Position numbers and translations under genes: made by a program
The notes under the pieces: model-generated
What the model was told of the DNA's origin: nothing
What the model saw: the letters and a program-made list of their open reading frames with translations, nothing else
The model's database searches: none
In this document: positions 25,367 through 36,960 of the stretch, piece by piece
Numbering within the stretch: position 1 is the stretch's first letter
Layout of the letters: every line of letters begins with the position of its first letter
Assembly: GCA_035772735.1 (NCBI GenBank)
Contig: JASDFA010000010.1
Span: 89,923,001 to 89,987,000 of the forward strand
Reading direction: 5' to 3'
DNA from: Datura wrightii
Lineage: Eukaryota; Streptophyta; Magnoliopsida; Solanales; Solanaceae
Length of the DNA: 64,000 nt

Positions 25367-25608
25367 ATTTGTTACGTTTCTTTGACTGGCAATGCATTTA
25401 GGCAGCATGATCTGAAACACGCGAATACAAGAGTAGGAGGAAGTCTTTATAGTGTTAAACATTATCACATGATCTAGAGTATAAAAGAAGAGAAATATTT
25501 CCTAACGCTTCGTATTCTCTCTATTATAGATGTGGCGTGCTTCACACTTATAAGAAGAACACTAGTAGATGAGGATTCATAGACATCCTAGGACTCTTTG
25601 AACCTAAA

Positions 25609-25620
25609 GCTTTGATACAA
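25609..25620 (-). promoter_or_regulatory. Primer binding site of gypsy element 3 (mutated)
   Basis: The minus strand reads TTGTATCAAAGC just inside the LTR end at 25625, an altered form of the TGGTATCAGAGC initiator-Met site seen in the other elements here. Confidence 0.6.
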
Positions 25621-25624
25621 AGTT

Positions 25625-26083
25625 TATCATACCCCGAGTCTACACCTTGGACATTGAGCGGCACTCAGATCACTTCAATCATCCAATCGAACCCTTGGCT
25701 TGACTTACTATTAGTTTAGATCTCAATAAAACATAGCAAAAGTAATAAATAAATGGGCTCAATAAAATAAACTAAGATTTATTAACTGAAACCAAAATTC
25801 TTGTTAAAAAGTAATATTACTGGCTCAACTATAATTCTATATATGAAGCCTCTAAAACTAAAGAATATGTGCTAGGACATAGCTTCCATGGCAACCTCAA
25901 GCTCTTTAAAATAAAATAAAGTAGTCAATGACAAGGACTCTCTGAAAGTAGGAGACTTCACCAACAGTTGTATGATATAACGTCCTAGAGCTATGTCTGT
26001 TGTTGATCCTATCTATCCAAGTTTGCATCATAATAAGATGCAGTGCCAAATGGCGTCAGTACGTGGAATGTACAATATGTAAT
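25625..26083 (-). repeat. LTR of gypsy element 3, inner part (left of nested element)
   Basis: Begins TATCATACCCCGAGTC next to the primer binding site and runs to ...AATATGTAAT, where element 4 starts. The last five bases, GTAAT (26079-26083), reappear at 33955-33959 on the other side, so this LTR was one piece before element 4 inserted. Confidence 0.8.
26079..26083. repeat. Target-site duplication GTAAT, left copy (element 4)
   Basis: GTAAT directly precedes TGTCACG at 26084. The same five bases directly follow the distal LTR end at 33954. A 5-bp duplication is what gypsy integrases make. Confidence 0.85.
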
Positions 26084-28883
26084 TGTCACGACCCGAACAT
26101 AGGCTCGGATCAAGACACAGAACGAGGAACCCCGAGAGGCTCCAAGTCAACCTATGGCATAATCATAGCATATCACTTAATACTAGAAACAGCTAACATA
26201 ACATAACTGAGCGGAAATTAACTGAAAAATTCTAATTTTAAACCCAAAATAACAAATATTATAAAACTCCGATGCAAGTTGAATCTGTATATACAAGTCT
26301 AAAAGCCTCTACTACACTAATGAGTTGTTGGGACAAGCCACCAACTAACTCATAAAGTCTGAAAACTGAAACATAATAAAATAGAAAACATAGATCGCAT
26401 CCTCGAGAGATGAGGACTCACCATAATCAGCTAAGATGGGAATGGAGCTTATCTAACTATGCGGCTGAGTATGGAAACCTGAATCTATATCATGAAATGA
26501 TATAGCACATAAAGTATGCGGTCAGTACTTGAAATGTACTGAGCATACGGGGAACGTAAATAAACAACAACATACCAGCATACAAGAAGGAAATAAACTA
26601 AGTACATCTACATATAATTGAATTAGAATACAACCCTTTCTGAGTTACATACACATATCGACATGAAACTTTTATTTGAAACTCATATTTTGAAGCATCA
26701 TCAACTCATGCATAAGGGTCATGTACTGAACATATAATGAAATCTAAAGCTGAAACTGATATTGTACACTATACTGGCTATCCATTGATAAATTAGACTG
26801 CATTTTGTTATATCTAATTTAAACTGAAGTCTGAACTATACAAAACTGAGCCAAACTGATAACATGAACTAAGGAGTCATTCTCTGCTATGGAGAGTCCC
26901 AACTGAACTAAGAAAAATATTCTCAGCTATGGAGAGTCCCAACTGAACTAAGGGGAAACATTCTCAGCTATGAGAGTCCTTGACTGACTAAGGGAAACAT
27001 TCTCGGCTAATGAGAATCCCCGACTAAGCTAAGGGAGATATTCTCTACTAATGAGAATCCCTGATTGATCTAAGGGAGACATTCTCTGTTAATGAGAATC
27101 CCTAGCTGAGCTAAGGGAGACATTCTCTGCTAATGAGAATCCCTGACTAGCTGAGGGGAAATATTCTCGGCTATGGAGAGTCACGATAAACTAGAACATG
27201 GAGGTCACTAGTCTGACGTCATTCGTTTAGTCTAAGTCACTTCAGTTAATCAAAGACATGAACATTCAACTGTTTACATCATACTGAATATCATACTAAA
27301 TCATTTAGAACTGATTAAGGCTACTTTCTACTAACAACGAGCCCAAGGTCTGAAGGATCATTCTCATGCTTATCATCATAATTCATATCATCATAGTCCC
27401 GAATCATTGTTTGAAACGTACATTCTACATTCATAAGCATTGATAGGATTAGATCATACTTTAGACAGGACCACCACATCTGAATATCGAATTCACATTA
27501 CATAGCAATGGACGTATATCACAGATTCATGTAAGATTCATGGGTTCAATTCATACTTTAGAATGTAGAATGAGATCATGGTGAAAGCATATAACATTTT
27601 CCCGGACTTCATTTTGAAATTTACTCTAATTCATGAAGAATATTCGAAAATCATTCCATTACCATAGGTTCAACTCATACCCAGACCATTTACATCGAAA
27701 TCATAGTGAAAACATATACATACTTCACATTGATCAAGCCCATAAGTTCTAATCGCATCTCAACATATCTATTAAATCATATATTCTAGCTTTAAGAGAA
27801 TTCACACGATCTTCCTATACTTTAGACATGGAAACAAGTTCATGATAAGAGCATGTAAACAATTAGCGAATTCCCATTCAAAGTTCTAGGCTATCTCATG
27901 GTGAAAATTCTATAATCATGCATTTCTCGTATCAAATACAAAATTTGAGATATTAAAAGTAATCTCTTAAGAACACATGACTATCAAGTATAATAGGTCT
28001 TAGAATTTCATTGGAGGCATGGAAGGAATCATCCATACATCGAAACCCTAGATCATGCTTTGCTATAAATCTATGAGTTTGGGGTTTTAGTATAAAAATC
28101 TAGGGCACAAGGATGGAAGGATATCCGTGTTGAAAAGCCCACATACCTGATTAGAAGAAACCCCTACTTTAACTTGCACCTTGAAGACATAAGGAACCCT
28201 TGATGAATCCTTGGGATTAGAGAGAGAGGAGGAAGAAGAGTTTGAGAGAATATCTTAAGGGAATGGGGGATTAGGCTAGAAAAACCCTTAAAACGTCCCA
28301 TATAATGCTCAAAATGACGTAGTTTAGGAGTTAGAAGCATAGGATTTTATGAAAACACCCCGGAAAAGACACAGAAAAAATCCACCCTGCCAGTCCCCAC
28401 AAGGTACTCCACGAGTCGTGGGGTCGACAACGACTCGTGGGGCCAAGTCATGGAGTACACTGGATTTGTTTCCTATTTCTGCTCTTCTCTCCCCATGGGT
28501 CACTTGACGAGTCGTCAATTGCACGATGACTCATCCCCTCTTCCATGATCACCACTGCATTGGGGACCCCATCCTTGATCTCTAGCCTCTACCCAATGGC
28601 CGACCTAACGAGTCGTCGCCTATCTAACGACTCGTTGGGTCGTCCGTTTCCACTGAACCTCACAATTCTTGCTCCCTCTTCCCATGACTTCCCTAATGAG
28701 TCGTTACCTGACATGACAACTTGTCAGGTCATCCGTGGCCACTGGACCTGCCACACCTCCTGAATGCTCCTCACCGGCCTGACCACGATCCAACGACTCA
28801 TTGTGAGGTAAATTTCTGCTGGTTTTTCTGTTGAACTCCATCTAACTCCGGGGTATGATCTTAGAAATTTTCGGGGTATCACA
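26084..28883 (-). repeat. Left (3') LTR of element 4
   Basis: Spans TGTCACGACCCGAACATAGG to ...GGGGTATCACA. It contains an 8-unit minisatellite (26878-27185) and, at 28395-28810, a dense set of ACGAGTCGT/ACGACTCGT near-palindromes. It aligns end to end with 31180-33954, apart from small indels including one minisatellite unit. Followed by 'acatctcccctatgggaaca', the polypurine region in reverse complement. Confidence 0.88.
26878..27185. repeat. Minisatellite in left LTR of element 4, ~41-bp unit, 8 copies
   Basis: Each unit starts ATTCTC(A/G/T)GCTAtGgAGAGTC or the variant ...CTAATGAGAATCC and ends near CTAAGGG(A/G)A. Eight head-to-tail units can be counted, of two subtypes: 'ctatggagagtc' at the ends and 'ctaatgagaatc' in the middle. 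The right LTR has seven. Confidence 0.85.
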
Positions 28884-29819
28884 ACATCTCCCCTATGGGA
28901 ACATTCGTCCTCTAATGTTGGCTAAACATACACCAAGGATAGGAACGGAACTGAAACCCAAAATTGATCACTTACAGCTAATACCAAGGGAGTATCTGAC
29001 TGAATATCTAAATCATACATGTATGCTAAGGCATAATAGGGACTGAAAGACATGGAACTAAATAGAAAACTGAGAAGGACTCTTTCCCCCTAACTGGCAT
29101 TGAGCTAATACAGACTGAGTCATCATTCTCAACTTGCTTTCTGATACTGAACTAGAATTCATGATATCTGGTATAACTGAAAGTAAAGGACTCATGAGCA
29201 CGAACTATTCATGACATTTGTAACTGAGCGCATACATGAGTTAACCTCATTCTACCGAGCTACTAAAGCAACTTCTAACGACTGAGTTAAAGCTTATCGT
29301 ACTGGAAAACATGAGTTAACAACACAGCTGGTTCATAACATGAAGATGAGCCTTAAGGATTTGTAGAGTAAGGCTGGCATCGCTATCTAAAGCGGGTATC
29401 TAGAAATTCTGGAAATCTGCACATAGGGATGGGTTAAAATTAGCTTCAGCTGAAATACAAGAGAGGTTATCTGAGCCTAAAGATATTGAAATACCGCAAA
29501 TGTTAGGGTTGGAACTCCCCCTCCACTATCATACTCAAGACCCGGCTTGTCTCACATACTTGCCATCTCCCCCGTAGCTTAAAGCTATCAGTCTAAGTCT
29601 CCTGAATCTTTCTTAAGGTCGGGGCTAAATCACTAACTCTTAGCTTCTCTTTCACCTCTAACGTTCACTTCAAACCTTATCCTCGCAACTATTCACATCA
29701 CACATCAGCAATCTCTTCCCAAGAACATCACAGAGCTTCTTATTAAATACCGGGGTTCTGGGGCTAGCAACATGCATAGAGTAACACAAAATTCACAACA
29801 TACCTGTGACTACTACTGG
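28884..29819. other. Non-coding internal segment of element 4
   Basis: Between the left LTR and the gag relic there is no recognisable protein in any frame. Short frames here have no family motifs. In an autonomous gypsy relative this position would hold 3-4 kb of pol, so it marks the deletion that made the element gag-only. Confidence 0.6.
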
Positions 29820-30971
29820 CTACTTACCCTTATCCTGGTTTGCTGCTATGGTATAGGAGTGGTTTTGACGTTGTCGACCACCCGCGCTAGATGATGCACC
29901 TTGCTGAAATGGACGGGCTATCGGAGCTACTAAAAAGGTGGCCAAGGCTCTACTCTCGCCTCGATTAGCCACTGCGCAATTCCGGTTCTTATGGCCCAAC
30001 TTGTCGCACAAAAAACAAGCATCCGAGCTAGTCATGCATTCTCCCAAATGGTGCTTCTCATAGCTGGTACACAACGGATACGTAATCTCCCTTACCCTGG
30101 GTTTGTACGGAGCACTAACTGTCGAAAGTGCTGGGGCTGATGATTTTTGCTGGGAGTGTATGCGGTGTCCACCATTCGATCTCTACTGGGAGAACTCTAA
30201 ATCTCCGTTCTAGCCCTCTTGCTCTCAATCTCTTTTTTTATCTTCACTTGTTTCGATTCCATTTTTTGAGCGAATATCACCAAAACGTGGAAAGTTTATA
30301 TCCTTGTGCAACATAGCGGTCCTACATTTTTTTATCAAAGAGTCTGACACTCTGTTCACGAACCTGCTCATGCGAGCTCTCTGGTCGGCTACCATCTCCG
30401 GTGCATACTTGGACAAGCGGGTAAATTTCAAAGCATACTCCTGGACAGTCATGCTGTTCTATCTCAAGTTGATGAATTTTGTTGCATTTGCCTCTCTCAA
30501 CTCCCTAGGAAAAACCTGTCTACGAACGCAATCATAAACTCATCCCAACCTACGGGGGCTGCTCCAACTCCCCAACTGTCTCTCCACTAGCAAAAGCATA
30601 TATAAGCGTCTCCTTTCAGCTGGTAGGAGGCTAATTCTGCGCTCTCAGTTCTCATCACCCCCATGATTTGGGTGATCTTCTGGATCTCTTCCAAGAACTC
30701 ATACGGGTCCTCGTCTACCTTTGACCCCAAGAATTCAGGGTGGATTCATTCTGAGGAAGTATCTTACCCTTGCCACCACTACATCCCCATTCTGGGGAAC
30801 ACGAGTCATCGCTTGCTGATTAATCTGAATGATCATGGACTGCGCCAACACATTAAGGTTTTCCCGGAACTCAGCATTAGTAACATGGTCGTCCAACGGG
30901 TTCGCTGGGGCTGGTGGTGCTTTCTGGGGCCCTCTACCATTTCTTCTTCCATTTGATCGTTTGGGAGGCAT
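29820..30971 (-). pseudogene. gag relic of element 4
   Basis: Start at 30971 ('MPPKRSNGRRNGRGPQKAPP'), then 'NQQAMTRVPQNGDVVVARVR'. After frame changes come 'MTVQEYALKFTRLSKYAPEM' and 'ARMSRFVNRVSDSLIKKCR' (30452-30225) and a zinc-knuckle block at 30074-29820 ('CFLCDKLGHKNRNC', spacing C-x2-C-x4-H-x4-C intact). The order and motifs match the gag of elements 1-3. At least two frameshifts are needed to read it through, so this copy does not make a whole Gag. Confidence 0.82.
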
Positions 30972-31163
30972 TATCTGTGAGTGCGTAAAGCATGAGTCAA
31001 AGGAGGAACTGTTAGAGTTTCATACTCTACGCATGATAGGAATCATGAAGAAAAGGAAACATTCCGAAACGTTTCGTAGCCTCTTCGTCATAAACGTTTC
31101 ACACCCATGAAGAAGACTTTACTTAATGCAGCTTTCAGACACACTAGGACACTCTAAACCTCT

Positions 31164-31174
31164 TCTCTGATACC
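31164..31174 (-). promoter_or_regulatory. Primer binding site of element 4 (tRNA-iMet type)
   Basis: The minus strand reads GGTATCAGAGA next to the LTR start at 31180, one base from the GGTATCAGAGC complement of initiator-Met tRNA. It keeps element 4 mobilisable in trans, in principle. Confidence 0.75.
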
Positions 31175-31179
31175 AAGTT

Positions 31180-33954
31180 TGTCGCGACCCGAACATAGGC
31201 CCGGATCGAGACACGGGACAAGGAACCCAGAGAGACTCCAAGTCGACCCATAGCATAATCATAGCATATCACTTAATAATAGAAACAGCTAACAGAACAT
31301 AACTGAGCGGAAACTAACTGAAAGAGTCTAACTTTAAACCTAAAATAACAAATCTTATAAAACTCCGATACAAGCTAAATCTGTCTATACAAGTCTGAAA
31401 GCCTCTACTACACTGATGAGTTGCTGGGACAAGCCCCCAGCTAACTCCTAAAGTCTGAAAACTGAAACATAATAAAATATAAAACATAGATTGCGTCCTC
31501 AAGAGATGAGGACTCACCACAAGTAGCTAAGATGGGAATGGGGCGTATCTAACTATGCGGCCGAGTCTGGAAACCTGAATCTATATGATGAAATGATATA
31601 GCACATAAAGTATGCGGTTAGTACTTGGAATGTACTGAGCATGTGGAAAACGTAAATAAACTACAACATAATAGCATACAAGAAGGATATAAACTGAGTA
31701 CATCTACATATAATTGAATTAGAATACAACAACCCTTTCTGAGTTACACACACATATCGACATGAAACTTTTATTTGAAACTCATATTCTGAAGCATCAT
31801 CAACTCATGCATAAGGGCCATGTACTGAATATATAATGAAAGATGAAGCTGAAACTGATATCATACACTATACTGGTTATCCAATGATAAATGATACTGC
31901 ATTCTGCTATATCTTATTTAAACTGAAGTCTGAACTATACAGAACTAAGCCAAACTGATAATATGAATTAAAGCAGTCATTCTCTGCTATGGAGAGTCCC
32001 AACTGAACTAAGGGAAACATTCTCAGCTATGGAGAGTCCCAACTTAACTAAGGGGAAACATTCTCAGCTATGGAGAGTCCCTGATTGACTAAGGAAAACA
32101 TTCTCGGCTAATGAGAATTCCTGACTGAGCAAAGGGAGACATTCTCTACTAATGAGAATCCCTGACTGAGCTAAGGGAGACATTCTCTGCTATCCCTGAC
32201 TGGCTGAGGGGAAAAATTCTCGGCTATGGAAGTCCCGATAAACTAGAACATGGAGGTCACTAGTCTGACGTTATTCGTTTAGTCTAAGTCACTTCAGCTA
32301 ATCAGAGACATGAGCATTCAACTGTTTACATCATACTAAATATAATACTGAATCATTTAGAACTAAATAAGGCTATTTTCTACTAACACCGAGCCCGAGG
32401 TCTGAAGGATCATTCTCATGCTTATCATCATAATTCATATTATCATGGTCCCGAATCATTGTTTAAAATGTACATTCTACTTTCATAAGCATTGATAGGA
32501 TTAGATCATACTTTAAACAGGTCCACCACATTTGAATCTTGAATTCACATTACATAACATATGACGTATATCTCAGATTCATGTAAGATCCATGGGTTCA
32601 ATTCATACTTTAGCATGTACAATGAGATCATGGTGAAAGCATATAACATTTTTCCAGACTCCATTTTGAAATTTACTCTAATTCATGAAGAAGATTTGAT
32701 AATTATTCCATTGCCATGGGTTCAACTCATACCCAAACCATTTACAGCGAAATCATAGTGAAAACATATACATACATCACATTGATCAAGCCCATAAGTT
32801 CTAATCGCATCTTAACATACTTATTTTCATATATTCTAGATTTAAGAGAATTCATACGAACTTCCTATACTTTGTACATGGAAACAAGTTCATGATAAGA
32901 GCATGTACAATTAGCAAATTCCCATTCAAAGTTCTAGGCTATCTCATGGTGAAAATTCTATAATCATGCATTTCTCGTATCAAGTACAAAATTCGAGATA
33001 TTAAAAGTAATCTATTAAGAACACATGACTGTCAAGTATAATAGGTCTTAGAATTTCATAGGAGGCATGGAAGGAATCATCCAAACATCAAAACCCTAAA
33101 TCATGCTTTGCTAGAAATCTATGAGTTTGGGGTTTTAGTATAAAAATCTAGGGCACAAGGATGGAAGGATATCCTTGTTCAAAAGCTCAGATACCTGATC
33201 AGAATAAACCCCTACTTGAACTTGCACCTTGAAGACTTAAGGAACCCTTGATGAATCCTTGGGTCTAGAGAGAGAGGAGGAAGAAGAGTTTGAGAGAATA
33301 TCTTGAGGGAATGAGGGATTAGGCTAGAAAAACCCTTAAAACATCCCATACAATGCTCAAAATGACGTAGTTTAGGAGTTAGAAGCATAGGATTTTACGA
33401 AAACACCCCAGAAAAAACACAGAAAAAATCCACCTTGCCAGTCCCCATGAGGCACTCCACGAGTCGTGGGGTCAACAACGACTCATGGGGATAAGTCATG
33501 GAGTACACTGTATTCGTTTCCTGTTTCTGCTCTTCTTTCCCCACAGGTCACTTGACAAGTCGTCAAGTGCACGACGACTCGTCCCCTCTTCCGTGATCAC
33601 CACTGTATTGGGGACCCCATCCTTGATCTCTAGACTCCACCTGACGGCCGACCTAACAAGTCGTCGCCTGTCTAACGACTCGTTGGGTCATCCGTTGCCA
33701 CTGAACCTCATAATTCCTGCTCCCTCTTCCCACGACTGCCCTGATAAGTCATTACCTAACATGACAAATCGTCAGGTCATCCGTGCCCACAGGACCTGCC
33801 GCACCTCATGATGCTCCTCACGGGCCTGACCATGACTTGTTAGGTTACCTAACGAGTCTTTCTATGACTCGTTCTGAGATAAATTTCTGCTGATTTTTCT
33901 ACTGAACTCCATCTAACTCCGGGGTCTGATATCAGAAACTTCCGTGGTATTATA
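31180..33954 (-). repeat. Right (5') LTR of element 4
   Basis: Starts TGTCGCGACCCGAAC and ends ...GGTATTATA. Near-identical in layout to the left LTR. Minisatellite at 31979-32235 has seven units, one shortened. Near-palindromes cluster at 33430-33870. The open frame at 33485-33811 is a chance reading of this non-coding array. Confidence 0.88.
31979..32235. repeat. Minisatellite in right LTR of element 4, ~41-bp unit, 7 copies
   Basis: Same repeat as at 26878 but with seven units. The sixth is shortened by an internal deletion ('attctctgctatccctgact'), and the unit beginning 'attctctgttaatg' in the left LTR has no counterpart. Confidence 0.85.
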
Positions 33955-35723
33955 GTAATAAGGCTGAATGAAACAACAGTTAAGCAAGAGTATATAAACT
34001 GAAAGAATAACTGACTGAAGCAATATGATTGAAGCTCTGAATAATGCAATAACCTCAAAATGATCAATGAGTAAAACAGTTATGCAATAAAATAATGCAA
34101 CAAAATAATCTCTGAAAATACATAATAAAATTCATAACTTTAACTTCGGTGAAAGTTTCTCATAACCGACACTATTATGAATGAGCACATGATATCCAAC
34201 TATCCCACTTAAGTTGGCAGAGCTGCTCAAATCCTTGCCAAGGCAGAGAACGACCACATCTTGGATCTATAACATTGATTCCTTACCAAGGACTTATCTT
34301 TGAAGAGTCACTCGAACCAACAGCATGATCTTATTCTACGTTGGCTACGTAGTTCGAGAGCTTTAAAGTTATCTAAACTCTTCACCCAACCCGGTGCTAA
34401 ATAATCCTTTCAAAACATATGCTCATATTTATGCCTATGAGGCATCTTTAAAATATCTTTATAAAGCACTTTAGCTATAGATATCATAGATGTTTAAAAT
34501 CCCTTTAGAGCCTTTCACTTAAAACATCCTTAAAAGTTGGGAGACCTCATGCCCCAATCATCTCAATGAAAACTTGTGAGCTCTATGCTCAAAATCATCT
34601 CGTAAGTTTCAAAAACAAGACTTCACTTTAGCTTTGAAAATCATGCTCAAAATTATACTTTCTTTATCAAAATCTCTTCATGCAATTCTCTTTAAAATAT
34701 GCTCAACTTTATGAAAATAATGCATTCACTTCAAAACACAATGCTTTCAAAATAATGTCTTTTAAAATCATGACTTTGTGCAATTGGGTTCATGGGATAA
34801 GAGACATGAACCAATCATCAATCAATAATCAACAATAGAGTAATGATCAATAATCAAGATAATGGGATAAAAATCAATAATCAAGAGATACAATAGATAT
34901 AACTTTATATGAAGAATTCAACAATGGCAATTTAACATATATAGATAGGGAAGAAGACAATTCAAGAATCTAGTCAAAAACCCTAGCTTTAATCTCAATG
35001 AACTCTTGCATAGATTTAGGGCATAAGGATTATTAGAAAGCCTCACATAAGTTAGCCTTACATACCTGAAAAATCAAACTTAGACTCAAACTTGAAGGAC
35101 CCTAATTTGGAGAAGAAGACTTCCTACCTTGATTGATGAATTTGAGAGCTTAATGACCTTGAATTCACGTGGTAATGGAAGGAATAGGAGTTTAGACTAA
35201 TTAAACCTTTAAATATACTCTTTAGGGATCCCAAAATATTCTGGTATAGGAGATAAAAATATAAAAAAATTACTAAAACGCCCTTAAAAACTCGACTGGA
35301 AATTCTATCCCGTCCAATGCCACGAGTTATACCACAACTCATGTTGACCCTCATGGTCACTAGAGTCTGGTTGAACACTTTTTGTATATGTTTCTCACAA
35401 TCCCTTCCTATCACTTGTACTTATATAGTACGACTTGTACCTTCCTTTCGTGGTTACTAGGATTGTTTTGGTTACTCTCTGAACTTCATCTCATGGATGC
35501 ATACCACGATTCATGCCACCATACCACGAGTCGTACCATGGGTCATGGTTACTGAAAACATTGTTGCAACTTCTCTGAACCTCTTACACGACCACATACC
35601 ACGGACCGTACCTTCATACCACGACTCGTGGTACGGTCCGTCCTGAGGCAAAAATGCTGATTTTTCTGATGGTTCTACTTCAAGTCTAGGGTCTAATCTT
35701 AGGGACTTTTGAGGGTTGTTATA
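33955..35723 (-). repeat. LTR of gypsy element 3, outer part (right of nested element)
   Basis: Begins with the GTAAT duplication and continues the LTR cut at 26083. It ends ...GGGTTGTTATA at 35723, matching in reverse complement the LTR start at 12294. Positions 35290-35640 carry the motif array 'taccacgactcgtggtacgg' and relatives. Confidence 0.82.
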
Positions 35724-36404
35724 ATCTGATACTATAGTTTTTAAAGTTTTTAACTTTACTTTTGTTGATCCCTTTCCTTCTTCCAACAATATTTTTCTCC
35801 CAAATATTATTCTTCTCTTCATCAATTATCTAAACATTTTTGGATACGTATAGAAAAAATACTTTAAACTATGGTGTTTAAATTTTGCTAAAAATTTTAT
35901 TTAGTAAAATAGATCATGTTACAATTAAGGACGACATGCAAATTAAACTGAAATCTCATTTGATTTCTTTGGCCTCTTTAGACTTTATATTATTGTAAGT
36001 CGAGATTTTCAAATACAACTTCATCTATGTTACTGAAATTATGTATGTGAAATTGTTCGACCTCTTTATATAAAGTTTGTTAAATAGAGCGTGAAATATT
36101 TGTAAATAAAAATAATTAAGTCATCATTTAGTCGTTTTTCCTTTGTGCCAAGTTGTGATAATTATTTCATGTTTTTTAGATTTATTTATTTATATGAATC
36201 AAAAATACAAATACCTAAACCGAAGCCAAAGCTAATCAAATCCATCAAATATTTACCTTATAAATAACAACACATCTATGTTCAAAACGGTGTGGTACTC
36301 CTAACCTTCAAATCCTGGATATGTATCTAGTTTTATCTTACATCCAAAAACAAATCATGTTTGATTTACTACAATGCTCAACATCGATAACCATTGGTGA
36401 GGGA
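35724..36404. other. Intergenic AT-rich stretch, no gene seen
   Basis: About 680 bp between the LTR of element 3 and the copia element. No frame, RNA gene or repeat structure is recognised. Its last five bases (AGGGA) are the left target duplication of the copia insertion. Confidence 0.5.
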
Positions 36405-36786
36405 TGTTAGAATTATAGTTTAGTTCTGATTGAAGAGGCTAGTGGTAGTTAACAAGTTAGCTAGAGTTAGTTAGAATTAGTTAGGGCCACTAGCTAGTTA
36501 GTTAAAGTTAGTTAGTAAGTTGAGAGTTAGTTATAACTAACTTTTTCTTTCTGATTTTTCTCTTTTTTTTCCTTAGCATCAGATCATGTACAAGTATATA
36601 TATCTCAAAGTAATCTACAACAAATGAAGCTTTCATTTCCAAAATTTACATCACTATGTGTTAACTTTGCAAATCTGTGTTCTTCCTCTTTCTCTTCAGT
36701 TTTCTGCTTCCTGCCTCCTTCTTCCTCTTCTTCTTCTTCTTCTCTGTTTCTTTGCTTGTCTGCTGCTCACAGCTTCCATTTCAACA
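36405..36786 (+). repeat. 5' LTR of the copia element
   Basis: TGTTAGAATTATAG to ...CATTTCAACA. It contains a 'gttagttag'-rich block in its first half (36470-36530), 'aagtatatatatctcaaag' as a possible TATA-type region at 36593-36611, and a (CTT)n/(TCC)n pyrimidine run at 36715-36745. The 61-aa frame starting at 36624 lies in the LTR and recurs in the other copy; it is not a gene. Confidence 0.93.
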
Positions 36787-36798
36787 TGGTATCAGAGC
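36787..36798 (+). promoter_or_regulatory. Primer binding site of the copia element (tRNA-iMet)
   Basis: TGGTATCAGAGC follows the LTR end directly and is an exact match to the initiator-methionine tRNA 3' complement. Confidence 0.93.
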
Positions 36799-36960
36799 AA
36801 GGTTGCTAGATTCATCTCAGACTCAATTGAAGATCAATTAGTTTTGCTTTCTTCATTTCTGTTTCTCTGGTCACTGATTTCCAGATTGTTTTGTGCAAAG
36901 TTGATTGTGTTTTTTTTTTCATCTCACTCACAAATCCTAGCCATTCAACATAGTTTGATA

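Larger units (their letters stand above)
26084..33954 (-). mobile_element. Element 4: gag-only (TR-GAG-like) LTR element, minus strand
   Basis: Two long LTRs (26084-28883, 2800 bp; 31180-33954, 2775 bp) flank only 2.3 kb of internal sequence. Start is TGTCACGACCC; the right copy's distal end reads GGTATTATA where the left has GGTATCACA. A perfect 5-bp target duplication GTAAT lies at 26079-26083 and 33955-33959. The internal region holds a decayed gag and a primer binding site but no protease, RT or integrase, matching the described TR-GAG type of non-autonomous element, which must borrow pol from a relative (family knowledge). The LTRs are very similar to each other, so it inserted later than elements 1-3. 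It sits inside element 3's LTR. Confidence 0.88.
21064..35723 (-). mobile_element. Ty3/gypsy element 3, 3'-truncated, its 5' LTR split by element 4
   Basis: Internal region at 21064-25624 (pol then gag reading on the minus strand) with a single LTR made of two parts, 25625-26083 and 33955-35723, separated by the nested element 4. Joining the parts on either side of the GTAAT duplication gives an LTR of about 2.2 kb whose right end equals the plus-strand copy at 12294. The 3' LTR and the last part of pol are missing on the left. All coding blocks are fragmented. Confidence 0.8.

Noticed and set aside
26878..27185. Possible CRISPR-like array
   Set aside because: Units are contiguous and similar across their whole length with no unique spacers. 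This is a eukaryotic minisatellite in an LTR.
33485..33811. 108-aa frame (and the 72-aa frame at 28545) as a possible gene
   Set aside because: Both are readings of the palindrome-rich non-coding part of the two element 4 LTRs; stops fall at different places in the two copies, and there is no family motif.
36624..36809. 61-aa open frame ('MKLSFPKFTSLCVNFANLCS'), repeated at 41993-42175
   Set aside because: It lies in the copia LTR and recurs because the LTR is duplicated. Ser-rich runs come from the (CTT)n/(TCC)n tract. No gene.
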